From an uncultured Clostridia bacterium (GTDB taxonomy: Bacteria > Bacillota > Clostridia > Oscillospirales > CAG-272), in contig CANQMJ010000070.1 of NCBI GenBank assembly GCA_947624945.1, positions 1 through 11,949 of the forward strand: a stretch of DNA of 11,949 bases, written 5' to 3'. Of this stretch, positions 1 through 6,651 are shown piece after piece. The notes beneath the pieces are model-generated. The model saw nothing but the letters and a program-made list of their open reading frames with translations, did no database searches and was not told the DNA's origin. Position 1 is the stretch's first letter. Every line of letters begins with the position of its first letter. A program made the position numbers and the translations under genes.

Positions 1-1942
1 CGTCAACTACTGCCCGTCGTGCAAGGTCGTGCTCTCGAACGAGGATTCACAGGGCGGCAAGTGCGACATCTGCCACAGCGAGGTCGTGCAGAAGTCGAAG
101 GAGGTCTGGTATCTCCGTATCACGGAGTATGCGGACAAGCTTTTGTCGGGACTCGACCTCGTCGACTATCCGCAGAACATAAAGCAGCAGCAAATCAACT
201 GGATAGGCAAGTCGACGGGCGCGTTCGTCAATTTTTCGCTTAAAGATATCGACGAAAAGCTCCGCATATATACGACGCGTCCGGACACGCTGTTCGGTGT
301 GACGTTTATGGTCATAGCTCCCGAGCATCCCATAATCGACAAATATGCGGACCGTATCACGAATATGGGTGATGTGCTCGCGTACCGCGACGTATGCGCG
401 AAGAAAACGGAGTTTGAGCGCACACAGCTCGTCAAGGATAAGACGGGCGTGAAGATAGAGGGACTCACCGCGATCAATCCGCTGTCGGGCAAGGAGATAC
501 CCGTTTATATCGCCGACTATGTCATGATGGGATACGGAACGGGCGCTATCATGGCAGTCCCCGCGCATGACGAGCGCGACTATGAGTTTGCGAAGAAGTT
601 CGGCATTGACATCATCGAGGTCATAAAGGGCGGCGACATCTCGAAGGAAGCGTATACGGGCGACGGCGAGATGGTCAACTCCGATTTCCTCAACGGATTC
701 ACAAATAAAAAGGATTCGATCGCGCGCGTTATAGAGGTTCTGACCGAGCGCGGTATCGGCGAGGGCGGCGTGACGTACAAGATGAAGGACTGGGCGTTCA
801 ACCGTCAGCGTTATTGGGGCGAGCCTATACCGATAGTGCATTGTCCGCACTGCGGCATGGTGCCCGTGCCGTATGACGAGCTGCCGCTGAGACTGCCCGA
901 CGTGGAGGATTTCGAGCCCGGCGAGGGCGGCGAGTCGCCGCTCGCAAAGGTCGAGTCGTTCGTGAACTGCAAGTGCCCGAAGTGCGGCGGCGACGCAAAG
1001 CGTGAGACCGATACGATGCCTCAGTGGGCGGGCAGTTCGTGGTATTTCCTGCGTTACTGCGACCCGCACAACGAGAGCGCATTCGCCGGAATGGAAGCGC
1101 TCAAATACTGGATGCCGGTCGACTGGTACAACGGCGGCATGGAGCATGTAACGCGCCATATGATATATTCGCGGTTCTGGTATCGTTTCCTCTATGACCT
1201 CGGCGAGGTGCCGTACGTCGAGCCGTATATGAAGCGTTCGGCTGTCGGGCTCGTGCTCGGCTCGGACGGACAGAAGATGTCGAAGTCGCTCGGCAACGTC
1301 GTCGACCCGCTCGACGTCGTGAAGGCGTACGGCGCCGATACGCTGCGCACATACGTGTGCTTCATGGGCGATTACGGCGTCGCATCGCCGTGGTCGGAGA
1401 CAGGCGTTAAGGGCGCGAAGCGCTTCCTTGACCGCGTCGCCGGACTGACCGATCTCGTCTCGGGCAAGGGCGCGACACCGAAATTAGAGTCGTCGTTCCA
1501 TAAGACGGTCAAAAAGGTATCGTCGGATATAGAAGAGCTGAAATTCAACACCGCTATCGCGGCGATGATGTCGCTTCTCAATGAGATATACGACGCCGGC
1601 ACGCTGACGCGCGACGAGCTCGTCACGTTTATAAAGCTCTTATGCCCGTTCGCGCCTCATGTGTGCGAGGAGATATATGAGCAGATAGGCGGAAAGGGAC
1701 TTCTGTCGCTGTCGGAGTGGGCGTCTTACGACGAGTCGAAAACCGTCGACAAGACGATAGAGATCGCGCTCCAGGTCAACGGCAAGCTCCGCGGCACGCT
1801 TGAAATCGACGCCGACGCGTCGAAGGACGACGTTCTCGCGGCGGCAAAAGCCGACGCGCGCGTGCTCGCGCAGACAGAGGGCAAGACGATAGTCAAGGAA
1901 ATATACGTTCCCGGCAAGATCGTCAATATCGTCGTAAAATAA
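1..1942 (+). CDS. leuS: Leucyl-tRNA synthetase, 3' part (5' end outside window)
   Basis: Class I aminoacyl-tRNA synthetase that charges tRNA-Leu with leucine in the cytoplasm. The frame is open from base 2 and gives 646 visible residues (numbered from that codon). About 160-170 N-terminal residues, including the HIGH motif, should lie upstream; this is an estimate from the usual bacterial LeuRS length. Visible in order: a zinc-ribbon with CPSC (4-7) and CDIC (22-25); the CP1 editing domain with the threonine-rich TTRPDTLFG and YGTGAIMAVPAHDERD, whose last Asp (193) matches the conserved editing Asp; DWAFNRQRYWGEPIP followed by two further Cys pairs; the KMSKS loop intact at 425-429; the anticodon-binding helical domain; and a C-terminal domain containing LQVNGKLRGTLEID. 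It ends in TAA at 1940-1942. I see no frameshift. It is separated from the glycogen genes by a terminator and a new promoter, so it is a neighbour, not an operon partner. Confidence 0.97.
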   Translation, partial: VNYCPSCKVVLSNEDSQGGKCDICHSEVVQKSKEVWYLRITEYADKLLSGLDLVDYPQNIKQQQINWIGKSTGAFVNFSLKDIDEKLRIYTTRPDTLFGVTFMVIAPEHPIIDKYADRITNMGDVLAYRDVCAKKTEFERTQLVKDKTGVKIEGLTAINPLSGKEIPVYIADYVMMGYGTGAIMAVPAHDERDYEFAKKFGIDIIEVIKGGDISKEAYTGDGEMVNSDFLNGFTNKKDSIARVIEVLTERGIGEGGVTYKMKDWAFNRQRYWGEPIPIVHCPHCGMVPVPYDELPLRLPDVEDFEPGEGGESPLAKVESFVNCKCPKCGGDAKRETDTMPQWAGSSWYFLRYCDPHNESAFAGMEALKYWMPVDWYNGGMEHVTRHMIYSRFWYRFLYDLGEVPYVEPYMKRSAVGLVLGSDGQKMSKSLGNVVDPLDVVKAYGADTLRTYVCFMGDYGVASPWSETGVKGAKRFLDRVAGLTDLVSGKGATPKLESSFHKTVKKVSSDIEELKFNTAIAAMMSLLNEIYDAGTLTRDELVTFIKLLCPFAPHVCEEIYEQIGGKGLLSLSEWASYDESKTVDKTIEIALQVNGKLRGTLEIDADASKDDVLAAAKADARVLAQTEGKTIVKEIYVPGKIVNIVVK

Positions 1943-1952
1943 ATTTACTGCA

Positions 1953-1974
1953 AAGCGCGGCTTTTGCCGCGCTT
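1953..1974 (+). terminator. Stem-loop terminator after leuS
   Basis: Perfect 9-bp inverted repeat AAGCGCGGC / GCCGCGCTT with a TTTT loop, starting 10 bases after the leuS stop. The tail (CTTGC) is only weakly U-rich, so termination may be partial or may work together with the AU-rich sequence further on. Position and stem quality support an intrinsic terminator that separates leuS from the glg genes. Confidence 0.7.
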
Positions 1975-2043
1975 CTTGCATGAAATGACGGAAAAATAAT
2001 TCTGTCGAATAACGTAATTTTTAGACAAAGTGCAAAGAAACTA

Positions 2044-2072
2044 TTGATATTTTTCCCTTTTTATTGTATAAT
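2044..2072 (+). promoter_or_regulatory. SigA-type promoter for glgB (glgBC unit)
   Basis: TTGATA (-35, 2044-2049) and TATAAT (-10, 2067-2072) are separated by exactly 17 bases in an AT-rich stretch. The -35 box differs from consensus at one position. Transcription should start near 2079, which gives a leader of about 69 bases before the glgB start. I saw no obvious cre (CcpA) site overlapping it. Confidence 0.85.
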
Positions 2073-2128
2073 ACACTAAGGGTAGGGTGGCAGTACTGTC
2101 CGCTTTGCCAAAGATATGACCGCCATAC

Positions 2129-2134
2129 GGAAGG
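2129..2134 (+). promoter_or_regulatory. Shine-Dalgarno sequence of glgB (unusually spaced)
   Basis: GGAAGG lies 13 bases before the chosen glgB ATG (2148), longer than usual, but only 5 bases before another ATG (2140) that opens a six-codon ORF ending at 2160. It also lies in the loop of a possible hairpin formed by GCCATA (2122-2127) and TATGGC (2147-2152), which would cover the glgB start codon. No better ribosome-binding sequence is visible in the leader. Confidence 0.55.
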
Positions 2135-2147
2135 ATCTGATGCAATT

Positions 2148-4052
2148 ATGGCTAATATGAGTAAAAGCAGCATTTCATCGCACGTTTACTTTTTTCATCA
2201 AGGCACCGACTATCGCGCGTATGAATTCTTAGGCGTACACAAGTCGAAGAGCGGATACGTTTTCCGCACATGGGCTCCGCGAGCTGACGAAATATATGTC
2301 GTCGGCGACTGGAACAACTGGGAACGCGTCGACAAGATGGAGAAGATAAGCGACGGAGGCGTATGGGAGGCGTACGTCGACCCCGGCGTTGACATCACGT
2401 GCAATAACTATAAGTATCTCGTCGTCGGAGGCAGGCGCGAAGCTTACAAATCCGACCCGTACGCGGTCTACGACGAAACGCTGTCGCACACGGCGTCTAA
2501 GGTGTACGAGATCCCCGCGTACGAATGGCACGACGGCTCGTGGATGGCGGAGCGCGGTCATACAGCATGGCGGGACGGCAAGTTCTATCCGTCGCCGATG
2601 AACATATACGAGATGCATCTCGGCTCTTGGAAGACGAGGGACGGCAAATCGAACGTCGACGGCGACGCATATCTCAATTACCGCGAGATAGCGGACGATC
2701 TTGTTGCGTATCTTTGCGAGATGGGATATACGCACGTCGAGCTTCTGCCCGTCGCGGAGCATCCGTATGACGGCTCGTGGGGATATCAGATATGCGGCTA
2801 CTATGCGCCGACATCGAGATACGGCAGACCCGAGGACTTCATGTATTTTGTCGACAGACTGCATGAGTCGGGAATAGGCGTTATAATGGACTGGGTCCCG
2901 GCGCATTTCCCGAAGGACGAACACGGTCTTTATGAGTTCGACGGTCATCCCACTTACGAATATCAGGGCAAGGACAGAATGGAGCACAAGGCGTGGGGCA
3001 CGCGCTGCTTCGACCTTGGACGAAACGAGGTGCAGTGCTTCTTAATATCGAACGCTCTTTATTGGCTGCGTCACTATCACATTGACGGACTGCGCGTCGA
3101 CGCCGTCGCGTCGATGCTGTATCTCGACTACGACCGCAAGGCGGGCGAGTGGACGCCGAACATATACGGTGAAAACAAGTCGCTCGAGGCGATGGCGTTC
3201 TTGCGCAAGATGAACGACACGATACACGCCGAGTTCAACGACGCCATGATGATAGCGGAGGAGTCGACGGCATGGTACGGCGTGACGAAGTCTCCGGCGA
3301 TCGGCGGGCTCGGGTTCAACTTCAAGTGGAACATGGGATGGGCGAACGATATGTTCGACTACATACAGTGCGACGCGGCGTTCCGCGGCGGCTGTCATGA
3401 CAAGCTGACGTTCCCGATGATGTACGCGTATTCGGAGAACTATATCCTGCCGGTATCGCACGACGAGGTCGTTCACGGCAAGAAATCGCTGATAGACAAA
3501 ATGTTCGGCGAATACGACTCCAAGTTCGCGGGCATGCGCGCGTTCCTCGTCTATATGATGACGATGCCGGGCAAGAAGCTTATGTTCATGGGACAGGAGT
3601 TCGGTCAGTTCCGTGAATGGGACTACGAGAATCAGCTCGAATGGTTCCTGCTCGATTTTAAGACGCACCGTCATCTCTGCGATTTCACAGCCGCGATAAA
3701 TCATCTGTATCTTGCGACTCCGGCGCTGTGGGAGGTCGACGACGGTTGGGACGGATTCGAATGGATAAAGGTGGACGACAACAGTCACAACGTTATCGCG
3801 TATAAGCGCCGCGACAAGAACGGCGGGGAAGTATACGTGGTCGTCAATTTCTCCGGCTCCGCATGGAACGGATACAAGATCGAGGTCCCGCGCTCCGGCA
3901 CCTACCGCATGCTGATAAACAGCGAGTGGCAGAGATTCGGCGGGAACGTCAGAAAAACGACGCTTTTGGCAAAGCGCGACCCCGAGACGGACAAGCGTGT
4001 CGTGACGACTGATCTGCCGCCGTATTCGGGCATCATATTCGAGAAAAAGTGA
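2148..4052 (+). CDS. glgB: 1,4-alpha-glucan (glycogen) branching enzyme
   Basis: Cuts an alpha-1,4 glucan chain and transfers the piece to a 6-hydroxyl, creating the alpha-1,6 branches of glycogen (GH13, GH13_9 type; cytoplasmic). The protein has 634 residues. An N-terminal CBM48 module is seen around residues 30-110 (FRTWAPRADEIYVVGDWNNW). The catalytic barrel carries region I DWVPAHF (D248), region II GLRVDAV (nucleophile D318), region III AEEST (general acid E371) and region IV SHDEVVHGK (D439). An all-beta C-terminal domain ends in PPYSGIIFEKK. It lacks the extra N1 module of the longer enterobacterial type, as is common for Bacillota. Start choice: the frame is open further upstream, but that part would lie inside the promoter. 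ATG 2148 is the first in-frame ATG after the SD; ATG 2157 is an alternative that would remove three residues. glgC follows after 58 bases with no terminator, so the two are probably co-transcribed. Confidence 0.96.
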   Translation: MANMSKSSISSHVYFFHQGTDYRAYEFLGVHKSKSGYVFRTWAPRADEIYVVGDWNNWERVDKMEKISDGGVWEAYVDPGVDITCNNYKYLVVGGRREAYKSDPYAVYDETLSHTASKVYEIPAYEWHDGSWMAERGHTAWRDGKFYPSPMNIYEMHLGSWKTRDGKSNVDGDAYLNYREIADDLVAYLCEMGYTHVELLPVAEHPYDGSWGYQICGYYAPTSRYGRPEDFMYFVDRLHESGIGVIMDWVPAHFPKDEHGLYEFDGHPTYEYQGKDRMEHKAWGTRCFDLGRNEVQCFLISNALYWLRHYHIDGLRVDAVASMLYLDYDRKAGEWTPNIYGENKSLEAMAFLRKMNDTIHAEFNDAMMIAEESTAWYGVTKSPAIGGLGFNFKWNMGWANDMFDYIQCDAAFRGGCHDKLTFPMMYAYSENYILPVSHDEVVHGKKSLIDKMFGEYDSKFAGMRAFLVYMMTMPGKKLMFMGQEFGQFREWDYENQLEWFLLDFKTHRHLCDFTAAINHLYLATPALWEVDDGWDGFEWIKVDDNSHNVIAYKRRDKNGGEVYVVVNFSGSAWNGYKIEVPRSGTYRMLINSEWQRFGGNVRKTTLLAKRDPETDKRVVTTDLPPYSGIIFEKK

Positions 4053-4110
4053 ACTTTTACCGCGGTATGCGACTAATACAGATATACAAACCGAACATAT
4101 AGGAGGAATT

Positions 4111-5304
4111 ATGTACAAGAAGAAAGAATGTGTTGCAATGCTGCTCGCGGGCGGGCAGGGCAGCCGTCTGTACAATCTTACGGAGACGATGGCGAAGCCT
4201 GCCGTCGAGTTCGGAGGCAAGTACAGGATCATTGATTTCCCGATGTCGAACTGCGTCAACTCCGGCATCGACACCGTCGGCGTGCTGACGCAGTACCAGC
4301 CGCTCATGCTCAATGAGTATATAGGAAACGGTCAGCCGTGGGACCTCGACCGCAACACAGGCGGCGTCATGGTGCTGCCTCCGTATCAGGGCAAGAAGTC
4401 CTCGGACTGGTATCGCGGCACGGCGAATGCGATATATCAGAACCTCGCGTTCATCGAGCGCTACGACCCCGACTATGTTCTCATTCTTTCGGGCGACCAC
4501 ATCTACAAGATGGACTACTCGGAGATGCTCGACGCGCACAAGAAGAACAATGCCGACGCGACGATAGCGGTGCTTGAAGTGCCGATCGAGGAGGCTTCCC
4601 GTTTCGGCATCATGAACACGGACGAAGAGGGCAGAATATACGAGTTCGAGGAGAAGCCGAAGAAGCCGAAGAGCACGAAGGCTTCGATGGGAATATACAT
4701 ATTCAACCGCGAGCTTTTGGCGGAGTATCTGAGAGCGGACGAGCAGAACCCGAAATCGTCCAACGACTTCGGAAAGGATATAATCCCCGCGATGCTCGCA
4801 GACGGCAAACGCATGTACACGTTTCCGTTCCGCGGCTACTGGAAGGACGTCGGAACGCTCACGTCCCTTTGGGAGGCAAACATGGATCTTCTCGGCGAGG
4901 ACCCGAATTTCGTGATCCACGACAGAGATTGGCGCATTATGTCAAGAAACAATGCGGAGCCTCCGCATTTTGTCGGCGGTGAGGCGAAGATAAGCAACTC
5001 GATAGTTACCGAGGGGTGCAAGATATACGGCGAGGTCGTCAACTCCGTGCTTTCAAACGGCGTCGTAGTCGAGCAGGGCGCAGTCGTCAAGGATTCGGTC
5101 ATTCTCAGCGGTACGCACATCGGTAAGGGCGTGTATGTGAATTACAGCATCATCGGCAGCGATACGGACGTCGGCAAAGGCTCCGTCATCGGCAGACCGA
5201 GAGATGTGGCGGAGGACATCACGCTCGTTGGCGTCGGACTGACGCTCCCGAGCGGGACCGTGGTGCCCGCAGGCGCGAAATTCGGCGCGTCCGATATAAA
5301 ATAA
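4111..5304 (+). CDS. glgC: Glucose-1-phosphate adenylyltransferase, catalytic subunit
   Basis: Makes ADP-glucose and pyrophosphate from ATP and glucose-1-phosphate, the committed step of bacterial glycogen synthesis (cytoplasmic). The protein has 397 residues, normal for the family. The nucleotidyltransferase domain shows the glycine-rich loop LLAGGQGSRL (11-20), KPAVEFGGKYRIIDF (29-43), SGDH with the metal-binding/catalytic Asp 129, the EKP lysine (K182) in the register of the glucose-1-phosphate lysine of E. coli GlgC, FGKDIIP (220-226) and RGYWKDVGT (241-249). The C-terminal part from about 285 is a left-handed beta-helix of hexapeptide-like repeats used for oligomerisation. A strong SD (AGGAGG, 4101-4106) sits four bases before the ATG. 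It is paired with glgD, which encodes the degenerate partner, and in Bacillota the two form a mixed tetramer. A separate promoter lies between the two genes. Confidence 0.97.
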   Translation: MYKKKECVAMLLAGGQGSRLYNLTETMAKPAVEFGGKYRIIDFPMSNCVNSGIDTVGVLTQYQPLMLNEYIGNGQPWDLDRNTGGVMVLPPYQGKKSSDWYRGTANAIYQNLAFIERYDPDYVLILSGDHIYKMDYSEMLDAHKKNNADATIAVLEVPIEEASRFGIMNTDEEGRIYEFEEKPKKPKSTKASMGIYIFNRELLAEYLRADEQNPKSSNDFGKDIIPAMLADGKRMYTFPFRGYWKDVGTLTSLWEANMDLLGEDPNFVIHDRDWRIMSRNNAEPPHFVGGEAKISNSIVTEGCKIYGEVVNSVLSNGVVVEQGAVVKDSVILSGTHIGKGVYVNYSIIGSDTDVGKGSVIGRPRDVAEDITLVGVGLTLPSGTVVPAGAKFGASDIK

Positions 5305-5366
5305 ACGCGGATACTGTCGTCCGGGCTTCATTTTACGATTCATTTTTGCAGCCGTTAAAAGAAATG

Positions 5367-5395
5367 TTGACAACCGTGCCGTAATGAGGTATAAT
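5367..5395 (+). promoter_or_regulatory. Perfect-consensus SigA-type promoter for glgD-glgA-glgP
   Basis: TTGACA (5367-5372) and TATAAT (5390-5395) match consensus at all twelve positions, with the ideal 17-base spacer. Start of transcription is expected near 5402, giving a leader of about 65 bases before glgD. There is no extended -10 TGN. It lies in the 162-base gap between glgC and glgD, where no convincing terminator is seen, so read-through from the glgB promoter could add to its output. Confidence 0.87.
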
Positions 5396-5466
5396 TACGT
5401 TTCGGTGTGCTGCGGCTCGGACGTCCCGCGCTTCAATATGAATGAAGATAAGGAAGGGAATACGAT

Positions 5467-6600
5467 ATGTCAGCAACAGGAATCATATTTTCCAATATTC
5501 ATGACGCGAATATACCGGATCTGACGCGTATGCGCACGCTCGCGTCCGTACCGTTCGGATGCAGATACAGACTCATCGACTTCGCGCTCTCGAACATGGT
5601 CAACTCGGGTATAACGAACGTGAACGTTATCACGCACTACAATTATCACTCGCTGATGGACCATCTCGGAAGCGGTAAGGACTGGGATCTCGCGCGCGCG
5701 AGAGGCGGAATAAAGCTTCTGCCTCCGTTCGTCTCGGCTTTCGCTAACAACATGAATCAGCTCTATGAGACGCGTCTCGAAGCGCTCAAGAGCATACACC
5801 ACGCGATCCTTCATATCACCGACGACTATGTCGTGATGTCGGACTGCGACGTAATATGCAATATCGACTTGAACGATATCATAAACGACCATATCGAGCA
5901 CAACGCCGATATTACGGTCGCGGTCAAGCACGTCAATCTGACGCAGGAGCAGGCGCGCATCTCGACGATATACACGTCGAACGAAAAGGGCGAGATAACG
6001 GACCTCATGTCGTATCCGAGCGATTTCTCGGGCGAGGCGGACGTGTCGCTCAACATCCTCGTTATGAGCCGCCAGTATCTGACGACGATGGTGCTCGACG
6101 CTATCGCGCATAATTACGTCAGCATGAACCGCGACGTCATACGCCGCAATATCGGTCACGCGAATTTCCGCGTTTACCGTTATGACGGATATTTTGCAGT
6201 CATTTCGTCGCTGTCGGAGTATTTCGCGCACTCGATGGAGCTCATCGCGCGCGACGACGTCCGCACCGAGCTTTTCGAGGAAAAGAACCGTCCGATTTAC
6301 ACGAAGGTCAGAAATTCCGCTCCGGCAAAATATATCACCGGCGCGAATGTTAAAAATTCGCTCGTCGCCGACGGCTGCGTGATAGAGGGACAGGTCGAGA
6401 ACAGCATACTGTTCCGCGGCGTCAAGATCGGCAAAAATACGGTCGTCAAGAATTCGATACTTTTCCAGGATACGTTTACAGGTCAGAACGTATCGCTCAA
6501 CTATGTGCTGACGGACAAGGACGTCGTCATCCGCGACAGAACGACGCTGTCGGGCGCGGAGACGATGCCTATATACGTCGCAAAGGGAAAAATGATCTGA
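5467..6600 (+). CDS. glgD: GlgD, non-catalytic/regulatory ADP-glucose pyrophosphorylase subunit
   Basis: Homologue of GlgC with 377 residues that in Bacillota associates with GlgC and modulates its activity; alone it is usually inactive. The shared fold is clear: VPFGCRYRLIDFALSNMVNSG (about 28-48) matches the corresponding GlgC stretch, and the C-terminal beta-helix begins around 290 (VKNSLVADGCVIEG and following repeats). The catalytic parts are lost. The glycine-rich loop is replaced by GIIFSNIHDANIPDLT (5-20), SGDH becomes SDCD (125-128), FGKD becomes MNRD (220-223), and RGYWKDVGT becomes DGYFAVISS (240-248). These changes mark it as GlgD and not a second GlgC. An SD (AGGAAGGG, 5451-5458) lies eight bases before the ATG. 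It has its own promoter and is followed by glgA after 51 AT-rich bases with no GC-rich terminator stem. The heterotetramer role is from family knowledge. Confidence 0.94.
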   Translation: MSATGIIFSNIHDANIPDLTRMRTLASVPFGCRYRLIDFALSNMVNSGITNVNVITHYNYHSLMDHLGSGKDWDLARARGGIKLLPPFVSAFANNMNQLYETRLEALKSIHHAILHITDDYVVMSDCDVICNIDLNDIINDHIEHNADITVAVKHVNLTQEQARISTIYTSNEKGEITDLMSYPSDFSGEADVSLNILVMSRQYLTTMVLDAIAHNYVSMNRDVIRRNIGHANFRVYRYDGYFAVISSLSEYFAHSMELIARDDVRTELFEEKNRPIYTKVRNSAPAKYITGANVKNSLVADGCVIEGQVENSILFRGVKIGKNTVVKNSILFQDTFTGQNVSLNYVLTDKDVVIRDRTTLSGAETMPIYVAKGKMI

Positions 6601-6651
6601 CAAAAATAAAAATAAAATCTTTTTATAGAATCATTAGAGGAGGAACAGGCT

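Noticed and set aside
47..1159. 370-codon open frame on the - strand opposite leuS
   Set aside because: Antisense shadow of a clear LeuRS gene; no recognisable protein features.
2064..2147. N-terminal extension of glgB in the same frame
   Set aside because: Would start with ATT inside the -10 region of the promoter, before the expected transcript start, and has no match to the family.
1975..2150. cre (CcpA) or riboswitch in the leuS-glgB gap
   Set aside because: No sequence fits the cre consensus well, and no known riboswitch core is recognisable in the short leader.
4045..4058. AAAAGT/ACTTTT inverted repeat across the glgB stop
   Set aside because: Short AU-only stem with a minimal loop and no following U tract; not a credible terminator.
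3042..4313. 423-codon open frame on the - strand over glgB and the start of glgC
   Set aside because: Runs across two well-supported genes; low-complexity composition typical of antisense shadows.
5308..5323. Possible terminator between glgC and glgD
   Set aside because: Only a 4-bp CGGA/TCCG stem with an 8-base loop and no proper U tract.
5470..6603. 377-codon open frame on the - strand opposite glgD
   Set aside because: Mirror of glgD caused by codon bias; no domain, and glgD itself is well supported.
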